A stretch of DNA of 64,000 nt from contig JAEUTO010000006.1 in NCBI GenBank assembly GCA_016787785.1, positions 186,001 through 250,000 of the forward strand, in the 5' to 3' direction. A program made the translations under genes and the position numbers. Below are positions 45,240-53,463 of the stretch, piece by piece. The notes under the pieces were generated by a model, which made no database searches, was not told the origin of the DNA, and worked only from the letters and a program-made list of their open reading frames with translations. The DNA comes from Bacteroidia bacterium. Its GTDB lineage: Bacteria; Bacteroidota; Bacteroidia; B-17B0; Aurantibacillaceae. How positions within the stretch are numbered: the first letter of the stretch is position 1; the number at the start of each line of letters is the position of its first letter.

Positions 45240-46189
45240 TGCCGAAGATAAGTATCATAACACCTTGTTATTTTAATGGAGATAATATCCCTGTTACGTT
45301 TCCTGTTTTGTTAGAGAACGAAAAGAACTTTCCTGAAGGCACACAAATAGAATATGTGTTTGTTGACGATGGGTCAAAAGATAATACGTTCGAACAATTA
45401 AAAAAGGTTCAGGCAGCACATCCCGATAAAGTAAAAGTGATTAAACTTTCGCGTAATTTTGGAGCAAACAATGCCAGCTTTGCCGGTATTTGCAATGCCA
45501 CCGGCGATTGCTGTGTTATTCTATCGGCCGATCTGCAGGATCCGCCGGAATTGATCCCTCAATTATATGCGCACTGGTTAAAAGGCTACAAATTAGTTTT
45601 AGCACAAAAAACAAACCGCGAAGATTCTTTTATTACAAAACTATTCTCTAATACTTACCACAATTTGGTAAGAAAAATTATTCTCAAAAACTCTCCTAAA
45701 GGTGGTTTCGATCTTTGGTTGTTTGATAAAACACTGCGTGACGAGATCATAAAAATGAACGAGAAGAATTTTCATTTACCAACTCTATTCATGTGGCTGG
45801 GGCCTGAGTATGTTAGCATTCCTTATACCCGCAGAAAAAGGGAAATTGGTAAATCGGGCTGGACCTTCTCTAAAAAATTAAAAACATTTATTGATAGTTT
45901 TGTGGCCTTTACCTATTTGCCTTTGCGTATGATAAGTGTAATGGGTATAACGCTTGGTTTTTTATCTATCATTTACGCTATCAGTATTTTGATCAATAAA
46001 TTCTATTCGGGTGTACAGGTAGAAGGTTGGTCATCTTTAATGATCGTATTATTATTCACTTCTTCCTTTATCATGATCTCTTTAGGAATAATTGGCGAAT
46101 ACCTGTATCGTACGTTAGACGCGGCACGCAACAGACCAAATTTCATCATCGATCAAAAACTCGATGAGACTTCGGGAAGCAAAAAATAA
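45239..46189 (+). CDS. Glycosyltransferase family 2, membrane-anchored (GtrB/DPM-like)
   Basis: 316 residues. GT-A fold with SIITPCYFNGDNIPVTF, the VFVDDGSKDNT nucleotide-sugar site, and SADLQDPPEL (acidic DxD-like site), then two C-terminal membrane helices (about residues 230-290). This is the layout of polyprenyl-phosphate glycosyltransferases such as GtrB and ArnC, which load a sugar onto undecaprenyl phosphate. It ends the operon, 18 bases from the convergent dnaB. Confidence 0.9.
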   Translation: MPKISIITPCYFNGDNIPVTFPVLLENEKNFPEGTQIEYVFVDDGSKDNTFEQLKKVQAAHPDKVKVIKLSRNFGANNASFAGICNATGDCCVILSADLQDPPELIPQLYAHWLKGYKLVLAQKTNREDSFITKLFSNTYHNLVRKIILKNSPKGGFDLWLFDKTLRDEIIKMNEKNFHLPTLFMWLGPEYVSIPYTRRKREIGKSGWTFSKKLKTFIDSFVAFTYLPLRMISVMGITLGFLSIIYAISILINKFYSGVQVEGWSSLMIVLLFTSSFIMISLGIIGEYLYRTLDAARNRPNFIIDQKLDETSGSKK

Positions 46190-46207
46190 ATAATTTCTTA
46201 GTTAATT

Positions 46208-47788
46208 CTAAAACGGCGGCTCAAAGTCTTCAATATCGTTGCGTTTTACGATATCGGTAGTTGATTCATCTGTTTTATCCCAATTCTTAGAAGCAACAGT
46301 TTTAGTTCCTGAAGTTAAAAAATCAGTGTTTTGTTGTAATGGTCCCGGATTATTTTGTCCGTAAATAATATCCTGGCCTTCTGTATAATCAAGATCAGCA
46401 AACTTGGCGTATTGCCCAATAAAACGCAGTTTAACGGTCTCTAAAGCACCGTGCCTGTTCTTGGCTATAATAACTTCAGCGCGTCCGCGTGTAGGCTCGT
46501 TATTCTCATCTACTTCCAAACCATAATACTCTGGTCTGTAAATAAACATTACCATATCCGCATCCTGCTCAATAGCACCAGATTCACGGAGATCACTTAA
46601 TTGTGGGCGTTTACTGCCTCCCGGTCTGTTCTCAACCTGGCGACTTAATTGTGAAAGTGCAATAATAGGGATCTCTAATTCTTTTGCTAAACTTTTTAAT
46701 CCACGAGAGATCTGACTGATCTCCTGCTCACGGTTTCCTTTTCCGTCAGGCCCGCCACTCATTAATTGTAAGTAGTCAATAATAATTAATTCTACTTTTT
46801 GGTTCTCTTTTAAACGGCGCGCTTTTGCACGTAATTCAAAGATCGATAAAGCGGGCGTATCATCAATATACAAAGGTGCAACAGCCAGTTTTTTAATACG
46901 CTCGTTTAATTGAACAAACTCGTGATTATCTAAATTTCCTTTTAAAATTTTATCCTGTGCAATTTCTGTTTCGCTCGAGATCAAACGTTTTACTAATTGC
47001 AAGCTGCTCATCTCTAGTGAGAAAATGGCAACAGGTTTATTAAATTCTACCGCTGCATTCTTTGCCATAGAAACCACGAATGCTGTTTTACCCATACCGG
47101 GCCTTGCAGCTAAAATTAAAAGATCAGATTTTTGCCATCCACCGGTGATCCTATCCATGGCGGTAAAGCCACTCGGCACTCCCGATAAACCATCCGTTTG
47201 ATTAGCCGCAGTTTCAATTTCTGTAATTGCTTTAGCAATTAAAGTGCTCATCTTATCGTGCTGTTTACGCACGTTAGAATCTAAGATCTCAAAAATATTT
47301 TTTGTTGTCTCATCAAGTAATTCAAAAACATCGGTGCTGTCTTCGTAAGCTACTTTAATGGTTTCTGTGCTCAGGCGAATTAATTCGCGTTGTAAATATT
47401 TTTGTGCAACAATACGCGAGTGAAATTCGATGTTGGCAGAAGACGCAATGCGGTTAGTTAAAGCAGAAACATAATAGGCCCCACCAACAACTTCAAGCTC
47501 TCCGGTGCGTTTTAATTCCTGAGTAACGGTTAAAATGTCAACCGGCTCGGAGCGGTTAAATAATGCAACCATGGCAGCAAATACGCGGCCATTTTGTTCT
47601 TTGTAAAAAGCTTCAGGACTTAAAATATCAATTACGGTACTTAAGGCTTCTCTCTCTAAAAGCATGGCGCCAAGCACAGCTTCTTCTAATTCTACTGCCT
47701 GAGGTGGAAGTTTTCCTATCTCATTCGCACCTGTAGAAGGGTTAGTAAATATGCGTTTACGGGTCTTATTTTGATTATCTTGATTCAT
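46208..47788 (-). CDS. dnaB: Replicative DNA helicase DnaB
   Basis: 526-residue replicative helicase. N-terminal DnaB domain (PPQAVELEEAVLGAMLLERE), RecA-like ATPase with Walker A AARPGMGKTAF, and IIIDYLQLMSG, LSQLSRQVENRPGGSKRPQL with SDLRESGAIEQDAD in the C-terminal half. The C-terminus has a Q/N- and T-rich tail. Length is at the longer end for the family, and no intein is visible. Its leader contains a long hairpin (47811-47880) and a DnaA-box-like site, suggesting that its expression is controlled. Confidence 0.97.
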   Translation of the reverse strand: MNQDNQNKTRKRIFTNPSTGANEIGKLPPQAVELEEAVLGAMLLEREALSTVIDILSPEAFYKEQNGRVFAAMVALFNRSEPVDILTVTQELKRTGELEVVGGAYYVSALTNRIASSANIEFHSRIVAQKYLQRELIRLSTETIKVAYEDSTDVFELLDETTKNIFEILDSNVRKQHDKMSTLIAKAITEIETAANQTDGLSGVPSGFTAMDRITGGWQKSDLLILAARPGMGKTAFVVSMAKNAAVEFNKPVAIFSLEMSSLQLVKRLISSETEIAQDKILKGNLDNHEFVQLNERIKKLAVAPLYIDDTPALSIFELRAKARRLKENQKVELIIIDYLQLMSGGPDGKGNREQEISQISRGLKSLAKELEIPIIALSQLSRQVENRPGGSKRPQLSDLRESGAIEQDADMVMFIYRPEYYGLEVDENNEPTRGRAEVIIAKNRHGALETVKLRFIGQYAKFADLDYTEGQDIIYGQNNPGPLQQNTDFLTSGTKTVASKNWDKTDESTTDIVKRNDIEDFEPPF

Positions 47789-47810
47789 ATAAAAAAGTAA
47801 CTGGTTTTAT

Positions 47811-47880
47811 CTCCCCGTACCATAGCTTTGCGGCCGTTTTAAAAATTACGCCGGAAACAAAGCTATACCACAGGGGGGAG
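47811..47880 (-). ncRNA. Candidate structured 5' leader of dnaB
   Basis: A nested inverted repeat of 70 nt ends 22 bases before the dnaB ATG. Pairs are CTCCCC (47811-47816) with GGGGAG (47875-47880); ATAGCTTTG (47822-47830) with CAAAGCTAT (47858-47866); CGGC (47831-47834) with GCCG (47850-47853). Helices are separated by an asymmetric internal loop and a 4-nt bulge, with an A/T-rich apical loop. No T tract follows on either strand, so it is not a terminator. It could be a regulatory leader or a DNA-level site; it matches no Rfam family I can recall. Confidence 0.5.
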
Positions 47881-47941
47881 GCAAATGTGCGAAAAATTGC
47901 TTCATCTTAAATTTACGAAACCCTCAGTTATATTCATAACT

Positions 47942-47950
47942 TGTGCATAA
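47942..47950 (-). promoter_or_regulatory. DnaA-box-like site upstream of dnaB
   Basis: TTATGCACA on the minus strand matches the relaxed DnaA box TTATnCACA exactly. Only one is present, so it does not indicate a replication origin; it may let DnaA modulate dnaB transcription. Confidence 0.3.
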
Positions 47951-48143
47951 ATATTGTTTCTATGTGTAAGCCCAATAAAATCAGCACTTTCAGACCATCG
48001 TCTTTGTTCATAAATCCAAAAAGCACTTCTTAACAGAGGTGCTGTTAGGGAATTGTTAATTGTTTATTACGGTTCATTTTCAAGCGATTAAAGTTTTTAA
48101 GAAAAATTCTGTTTGAATTTTGATTAATTTTAGTATCTAATTT

Positions 48144-49085
48144 ATGAAGGTTTTATTCGCCGATTCCAATCATGACATTCTTCATGAAACGCTTATTAAT
48201 TCAGGCTTTGACTGTGATCTGTTCTGGAATAAAAGTTCCGAAGAATTAATTTCTATTTTACCAAATTACGATGCCCTTGTAATACGAAGCAAGTTCAAGA
48301 TCACAAAAGAAATTATAGATAATTGCCCCAGATTAAAATGCATTGGCAGGGTAGGGGCAGGTATGGAAAATATTGATGTTACTTATGCCGCAACAAAAAA
48401 AATTATTTGTGTAAGTGCGCCGGAAGGCAACAGGGACGCACTTGGGGAACATGCTATTGCAATGTTGTTAATGCTTTTTACAAATTTAAAAAAAGCAGAT
48501 GCAGAGGTTAGGAAAGGAATTTGGTTGCGTGCAGAGAATCGTGGTTTTGAAATAAAAGATAAAACCATTGGCATAATTGGTTATGGCAAAATGGGCAGCG
48601 CCTTTGCTAAGAAGCTAACGGGTTTTGATTGCAACATTTTTGTTTACGATAAATATCTTTCGGGCTTTGGTAATGATCAAATTACCGAAACAACACTAGA
48701 TAAACTCTTTGAAGCTTGTGATATTGTTAGTTTGCATGTGCCACTAACAAAAGAAACTGAGTTTATGGTAGATGCCGCTTTTATAAATAAATTTAAAAAG
48801 GATATTTATATTATTAATACATCGCGTGGTAAAAATCTTAAAACGGCCGACCTCGTTGCGGCATTAAAAAGTGGAAAAGTGAAAGGTGCTTGCCTGGATG
48901 TTTCAGAATACGAGAGCGTTTCGTTTGAGCAAATAGAAAATAAAGATATGCCTGAGCCTTTAAATTATTTAATAAACTCTGATAAAGTTGTTTTAAGCCC
49001 GCATATTGGTGGTTGGACACATGAAAGCAATTTTAAAATGAGTAAGATAATTGCCGAGAAAATGATAGAGGTTCTTAAGTCTTAA
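48144..49085 (+). CDS. D-2-hydroxyacid dehydrogenase (phosphoglycerate dehydrogenase-like)
   Basis: 313 residues. NAD-binding motif GIIGYGKMGSAFAKKL near residue 145, the catalytic Arg in NTSRGKNL and the His in LSPHIGGWTHES near 290. There is no C-terminal ACT domain, so it is the short form; it may be a 3-phosphoglycerate dehydrogenase or another hydroxyacid dehydrogenase. It ends overlapping the stop of the convergent lipoprotein gene by four bases. Confidence 0.87.
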   Translation: MKVLFADSNHDILHETLINSGFDCDLFWNKSSEELISILPNYDALVIRSKFKITKEIIDNCPRLKCIGRVGAGMENIDVTYAATKKIICVSAPEGNRDALGEHAIAMLLMLFTNLKKADAEVRKGIWLRAENRGFEIKDKTIGIIGYGKMGSAFAKKLTGFDCNIFVYDKYLSGFGNDQITETTLDKLFEACDIVSLHVPLTKETEFMVDAAFINKFKKDIYIINTSRGKNLKTADLVAALKSGKVKGACLDVSEYESVSFEQIENKDMPEPLNYLINSDKVVLSPHIGGWTHESNFKMSKIIAEKMIEVLKS

Positions 49086-49561
49086 TAATCTACAGTAAAC
49101 TGTGGTGTGGTAACCACATTTGAAGTATGGCCGCCTTCATCCAAAGCAAAAATAACGTACTTAAATACTTTAATAGAATCTGCAGGTCTGAACTCATTCA
49201 TAGGAATGTAAATTTCTCCCTTAATAGATTTTCCTTTAAAACCATCGCCCGGCTGTGTAATAATTTTTGCAATATTAAAAGTGTCAGAAATATTAGTGTC
49301 AAAAAAACCGGTGAATTGTTTTGTGCCATTATTGTAATAATAGAACTTCATGATGAGGTTTGGTAAATTTGTAGATTTTTCTCTGAAGATATCACCATCA
49401 CCATCCTCGTAACCTAAAACCATTGAACCGTTATCAATGCCGTTTGATTTGGAAGAAGTAAAATCAATAAATTCAATAGTAGGTTCAGGCGATTTGCTTG
49501 GCCTTTTTACACAGGCAAATCCAAACATACAGATCAAAAATATAATTACAATAAAACGCAT
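49082..49561 (-). CDS. Small lipoprotein of unknown function
   Basis: About 160 residues from ATG 49561. Lipobox MFGFACVKR, then a beta-rich body with DGDGDIFREKSTN and a terminal FALDEGGHTSNVVTTPQF. I recognise no family; DGDGD suggests a calcium-binding loop. It is probably an outer- or inner-membrane-attached lipoprotein in the periplasm. Upstream TTG at 49576 is not preferred. Confidence 0.7.
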   Translation of the reverse strand: MRFIVIIFLICMFGFACVKRPSKSPEPTIEFIDFTSSKSNGIDNGSMVLGYEDGDGDIFREKSTNLPNLIMKFYYYNNGTKQFTGFFDTNISDTFNIAKIITQPGDGFKGKSIKGEIYIPMNEFRPADSIKVFKYVIFALDEGGHTSNVVTTPQFTVDY

Positions 49562-49616
49562 CTTTCTAAAATTCAATACATAAATTTACAAAAATATTGG
49601 CTTTTAACCAAACAGC

Positions 49617-50609
49617 TTGTTTAATAACGAAAACAACATATTCAATATTGCCTCGCAAAGAGAGTTTTTAGAACTTTCTTTAAGTATTTTTAACTTTCAG
49701 GCCATACAAAATCCGGTGTATGCCCGGTGGATAAAGCTTTTAGGAGTTGATCCAGCCAATGTTAAAACACTGGAGCAGATCCCTTTTTTACCCATAGAAT
49801 TCTTTAAAACGCACCAGGTTGTAAGTTCGCCAATAGGTCAAAACTCTGTTCAGTTTACCAGCAGTGCTACAACATCGCAAGTTCCGGCAACACATTTTGT
49901 AAATGATATTTCGATCTACGAAAAAAGTTTTTTAAGAGGATTTGAATTGTTTTATGGAAAGCCATCTGAATTTTGCATCCTGGCTTTATTGCCAAATTAT
50001 TTACAACGCAAAGGTTCCTCGCTGGTTTATATGTGCGATAAATTAATAAAAGATTCAAAGCATCCATTAAGCGGATTTTTTTTGGATAATATAAATGATC
50101 TTATTTTAAAAATAGAGCAATTAAAAAAAACAAAACAAAAAGTAATTTTAATTGGCGTCTCTTATGCACTAATGGATCTTTGTGATAAAGGAATGCATCT
50201 GACAGATAATTTTATGGTGATGGAAACCGGCGGCATGAAAGGCACACGCAAAGAAATATTAAAATCAGAATTACATGCCTATTTAAAGAACGGTTTTAAG
50301 ATCAACAACATTCAAAGCGAGTATGGTATGACAGAATTATTAAGCCAGGCTTACAGTTTAGGAAATGAAGAATTTTCTTCGCCACCCTGGATGCAATTTT
50401 TAATACGGGAAATTGAAGACCCTTTAAAAATGAGAACAGATCATAAGACCGGCGGTATCAATGTAATTGACCTGGCGAATGTAAATTCATGTTCTTTTAT
50501 TGCCACAAAAGATCTTGGCAAAATAAATGATAATAATAAACTGGAGTTAATGGGCCGTTATGATAACAGTGATGTTAGGGGCTGTAATTTGATGGTAGGG
50601 GATTTATAG
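49617..50609 (+). CDS. LuxE-like acyl-protein synthetase
   Basis: 330 residues, adenylate-forming fold. FTSSATTSQVPATHFV resembles the P-loop-like SSGTT motif of acyl-adenylating enzymes, and IQSEYGMTELLSQAYS and GRYDNSDVRGCNLM resemble the ANL core and the acyl-Cys tail of LuxE proteins. In Bacteroidota, members appear without lux genes and are annotated as acyl transferase or LuxE domain protein. It probably activates a carboxylate for transfer. TTG start at 49617 is the first codon after an in-frame stop. Confidence 0.75.
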   Translation: MFNNENNIFNIASQREFLELSLSIFNFQAIQNPVYARWIKLLGVDPANVKTLEQIPFLPIEFFKTHQVVSSPIGQNSVQFTSSATTSQVPATHFVNDISIYEKSFLRGFELFYGKPSEFCILALLPNYLQRKGSSLVYMCDKLIKDSKHPLSGFFLDNINDLILKIEQLKKTKQKVILIGVSYALMDLCDKGMHLTDNFMVMETGGMKGTRKEILKSELHAYLKNGFKINNIQSEYGMTELLSQAYSLGNEEFSSPPWMQFLIREIEDPLKMRTDHKTGGINVIDLANVNSCSFIATKDLGKINDNNKLELMGRYDNSDVRGCNLMVGDL

Positions 50610-50638
50610 TTATCTTTAATAAAACGACTTCTAAGTAA

Positions 50639-51349
50639 TTGATAAAACTATTTAAATATTTAGTATTTGGCTTTGTACTTGTAATTATAGTTACTTGTAA
50701 AAAGAAAACAAGTATCAGGGTAAAACTATTTAATCCTGCGTTAAATGAATACGTAGCAAATGGTACTGTTGTGTTAGTTGAAAAAAAAGGTGATAGCGGA
50801 GGTGGTATATTTAGCGGTACTTCCAGCTGTAAAGAAGTTGCAAGCGCCGTTACCGATGCGAATGGTGAATGCTATTTTGATAATGAAAAATTGCGATCGA
50901 ACCGTGATTATTTTCTTGCCGTAAAAGAAAGTTGGGGGTCAGAACAAGGCTACCCATGCGGAGGGAGTTATTTTGGAAATGTTGAAAAAGGAGGGACACA
51001 TGATATGGTTGTTATTGATGAGGCAGATGGTTATTTCCAAATACAATATAATAATTTATTGAACCCATCTCAGCAAGATGATAGTTTAATAGTAAGCCTT
51101 GTGAGTATTGAATACAATAATCCTAAAGGTGGAGTTGTTCAAGGAAATGGGGGTGTTTTTGGAAACTGGAATTATTATGGCCAAAATGGATTTCCTTTCC
51201 CATCAACTATAATTGTTACACCAATAAAAACAAAAGGACAAAGATTAAAACGTACTATTCGAAAAAGAAAAATGGGAATTGTAACAACTACAATTGATAC
51301 TGTAAAAGTTTATCCAAAGCAAACCACGATAATACCAATAAACTGGTAA
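50639..51349 (+). CDS. Lipoprotein of unknown function
   Basis: 236 residues. Lipoprotein signal (VIIVTCKKKTS, Cys20 or 21), a carboxypeptidase-regulatory-like segment (NPALNEYVANGTVVLVEKKG, AVTDANGECYFDNEKLRS) suggesting a beta-sandwich, and a basic C-terminus (RLKRTIRKRKMG). TTG start. Function unknown. It sits 29 bases after the LuxE-like gene on the same strand. Confidence 0.65.
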   Translation: MIKLFKYLVFGFVLVIIVTCKKKTSIRVKLFNPALNEYVANGTVVLVEKKGDSGGGIFSGTSSCKEVASAVTDANGECYFDNEKLRSNRDYFLAVKESWGSEQGYPCGGSYFGNVEKGGTHDMVVIDEADGYFQIQYNNLLNPSQQDDSLIVSLVSIEYNNPKGGVVQGNGGVFGNWNYYGQNGFPFPSTIIVTPIKTKGQRLKRTIRKRKMGIVTTTIDTVKVYPKQTTIIPINW

Positions 51350-51358
51350 GAAAATTAA

Positions 51359-52285
51359 CTAGCCCTGTCTTCCTGCCAATAAGAACATCACAGCCATTCT
51401 CACAGCTACACCATTCTCCACCTGATCTAAAATAATGGATTGTTTACTGTCGGCTACATCACTGGTTATTTCAACCCCACGATTGATGGGGCCAGGGTGC
51501 ATGATGATAATTTTTTTGGAAACAGAGTCAAGAATTTCTTTATCCAAACCGTACATCATAGAGTATTCTCTAAGTGATGGAAAATATTTTATATCCTGGC
51601 GTTCTAACTGAATGCGTAGCATGTTTGCTACATCGCACCAGTCTAAAGCTTTTTTAAGATCCAATTCTACTTCAACTCCTAAAGAGGTAATGTGTTTTGG
51701 TATAAGGGTTAAAGGGCCGCATACTTTCACAATCGCGCCTAATTTTTGCAGGCAAAATATATTTGAAAGTGCCACGCGCGAGTGTAAAATGTCGCCAACT
51801 ATCACCACTTTTTTGCCTTTAAGATCGCCTAATCGTTCTTTGATAGAGAATGCATCCAATAAAGCTTGTGTAGGATGTTCGTGTGCGCCATCGCCGGCAT
51901 TAATTATTTTTGCGTTTACTTTTTTAGATAAGAATACTGCTGCACCGGCGCTGGCGTGACGCATAACGATCATGTCCACTTTCATCGCTAAAATGTTATT
52001 TACCGTGTCTATTAAGGTCTCGCCTTTTTTTACTGAAGAGTTGGAGGCTGAAAAATTAATGGTATCGGCGCTTAAACGTTTTTGAGCCAGCTCAAAAGAT
52101 AAGCGTGTGCGGGTAGAGTTTTCGAAGAATAAATTGGCAATGGTTATATCGCGGAGCGAAGGAACTTTTTTAATGGGACGATTAATAACTTCTTTAAAAT
52201 TTTGAGCCGTGGTTAAAATAAGATCAATGTCGTTTTTGGTGAGGTTTTTTATGCCGAGGAGATGATTAACGCTTAAGTGGCTCAT
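51359..52285 (-). CDS. pyrB: Aspartate carbamoyltransferase catalytic subunit PyrB
   Basis: 308 residues. Condenses carbamoyl phosphate with aspartate in pyrimidine synthesis. FFENSTRTRLSFELAQKRL is the carbamoyl-phosphate site, with HPTQALLDAFSIKER and MHPGPINRGVEI for aspartate binding. No pyrI regulatory subunit gene is adjacent. It is the last gene of a minus-strand group led by pyrR, with a DinB gene between them. Confidence 0.97.
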   Translation of the reverse strand: MSHLSVNHLLGIKNLTKNDIDLILTTAQNFKEVINRPIKKVPSLRDITIANLFFENSTRTRLSFELAQKRLSADTINFSASNSSVKKGETLIDTVNNILAMKVDMIVMRHASAGAAVFLSKKVNAKIINAGDGAHEHPTQALLDAFSIKERLGDLKGKKVVIVGDILHSRVALSNIFCLQKLGAIVKVCGPLTLIPKHITSLGVEVELDLKKALDWCDVANMLRIQLERQDIKYFPSLREYSMMYGLDKEILDSVSKKIIIMHPGPINRGVEITSDVADSKQSIILDQVENGVAVRMAVMFLLAGRQG

Positions 52286-52308
52286 TTATTTTTTGAAAGT
52301 GTAGTTTC

Positions 52309-52334
52309 AAAAGCTAAAGTTAGCTTTTATTTTT
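52309..52334. terminator. Hairpin in the gap between dinB and pyrB
   Basis: Perfect 9-bp stem AAAAGCTAA (52309-52317) / TTAGCTTTT (52320-52328). A T-rich tract lies on the plus side, while on the pyrB strand the stem is followed by TTTTG. It could be an internal attenuator or transcript-processing site upstream of pyrB, or a terminator for antisense transcription. Confidence 0.3.
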
Positions 52335-52345
52335 TAATTGAGAAA

Positions 52346-52867
52346 TTATTTTTTTGTAGCTGGTAAATAGCGTTCTTTAATAATATTGAGATGATGCGCG
52401 GTATGCCCACAAATAGTGAATCCTATGGAGTTTACCGTAGCCGGACCCGAAGGCGTTTGTCCTGCTAAATCTAATATCTCGGCAGAAAATGATCTGTATA
52501 AACAAATAACTCCTGCCCTTACTGCTTCAAATTCCTCAAGTATATCTTTTAATGTGCGCGAAGCTGCGTGACTATTGGCTCCATATAAATTCTCATCGTA
52601 GGAATGGGGTACTTGTTTATCTCCCCTTGCAAAGGTTAATGCTCTTGTGCTAAAAATGCGTTCTGTGTCTATGCAATGGATCAAAACTTCTTTAATGGTC
52701 CATTTTCCATCTGCATAAGCAAAATTTTCAAGATCGGCCGGAATGCTTTTTATAAAATCGAGTTGTTCTTTTTTGGTTTCTGTTAAAGCGGTTAAAACGT
52801 CTTGTTGCTTAATTAGACCGATGTAATAAATATAATACTCGGGACAATCTTCTTTTTTTGGTCTCAT
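52346..52867 (-). CDS. DinB family protein
   Basis: About 173 residues. DinB-fold four-helix bundle with the metal-binding histidines expected in VLIHCIDTERIFSTRAL and TICGHTAHHLNIIKERYL. Family members are metal-dependent thiol transferases or uncharacterised. ATG 52867 is chosen; the upstream extension overlaps pyrR. It starts one base after the pyrR stop codon, so it is in the pyr operon. Confidence 0.88.
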   Translation of the reverse strand: MRPKKEDCPEYYIYYIGLIKQQDVLTALTETKKEQLDFIKSIPADLENFAYADGKWTIKEVLIHCIDTERIFSTRALTFARGDKQVPHSYDENLYGANSHAASRTLKDILEEFEAVRAGVICLYRSFSAEILDLAGQTPSGPATVNSIGFTICGHTAHHLNIIKERYLPATKK

Positions 52868-52868
52868 G

Positions 52869-53402
52869 TTATTTATCAAAAAGGGTAATACGGTCTTTGC
52901 CGTCTGTTTCCTGCCACTCAACTTTTACGTTTTGTGTTTCAATAGAATCGATAGTGATACCGATATATTTTGCCTGAATAGGCACGTGGCGCGCAAGTCT
53001 GCGGTCTACCAAAACTAAAAGCTCAACATCTTTCGGTCTTCCAAAATCCAGCATGGCATCTAACCCAGCGCGAATGGTTCTTCCGGTAAATAATACGTCA
53101 TCTACCAAAATAACATTCTTATCCTCGATGGTAAAATTTATTGTTGTTGGATTAGGAATAAGTTCTTTTTTTCTAAAATCATCGCGGTGAAAAGTAATAT
53201 CCAATTCGCCGCAATTGATCTTCTTGTTTTTTAAAATACTTTGTAATTCTTTTTGAATACGCTTGGCAAGAAAGATGCCGCGTGGTTGTAAACCAATAAT
53301 AACGGTCTCGTTAAAATCGTTATGCACCTCAATTAGCTCGTGGCACAAACGTTTTATTTTAACATCAAACTGATTTTTTTCTAATAATATCTTTGGTTGC
53401 AC
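52869..53402 (-). CDS. pyrR: Pyrimidine operon regulator / uracil phosphoribosyltransferase PyrR
   Basis: 177 residues. PRPP-binding motif VILVDDVLFTGRTIRAGLDA near residue 97 and preceding GLQPRGIFLAKRI. PyrR binds UMP and pyr leader RNA in other bacteria; some members keep uracil phosphoribosyltransferase activity. Start GTG at 53402. No obvious attenuator lies within the 60 bases upstream. It heads pyrR-dinB-pyrB. Confidence 0.9.
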   Translation of the reverse strand: MQPKILLEKNQFDVKIKRLCHELIEVHNDFNETVIIGLQPRGIFLAKRIQKELQSILKNKKINCGELDITFHRDDFRKKELIPNPTTINFTIEDKNVILVDDVLFTGRTIRAGLDAMLDFGRPKDVELLVLVDRRLARHVPIQAKYIGITIDSIETQNVKVEWQETDGKDRITLFDK

Positions 53403-53463
53403 AATTATTATTTTAATTAAGTAAAATTAGGATTAACAAAGTTCAAAAACAAATCTATACTTA

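Larger units (their letters stand above)
47789..48143. other. Intergenic region between dnaB and the hydroxyacid dehydrogenase gene
   Basis: 355 bases separating divergently transcribed genes. It holds the dnaB leader hairpin (47811-47880), a palindromic TAAATTTA (47908-47915) that could serve as -7 element for dnaB, one DnaA-box-like sequence, and a small inverted repeat TAACAG/CTGTTA (48031-48047). The last 60 bases are A/T-rich. No open reading frame or RNA gene is evident. Confidence 0.7.

Noticed and set aside
47811-47880. The dnaB leader hairpin as a terminator
   Set aside because: No T tract follows on either strand, and no gene ends here.
47789-48143. Chromosomal replication origin near dnaB
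   Set aside because: Only one DnaA-box-like site is visible, and there is no dnaA, dnaN or AT-rich 13-mer cluster.
49617-50609. Bioluminescence from the LuxE-like gene
   Set aside because: There are no luxA, luxB, luxC or luxD genes nearby; LuxE-like proteins are widespread without light production.
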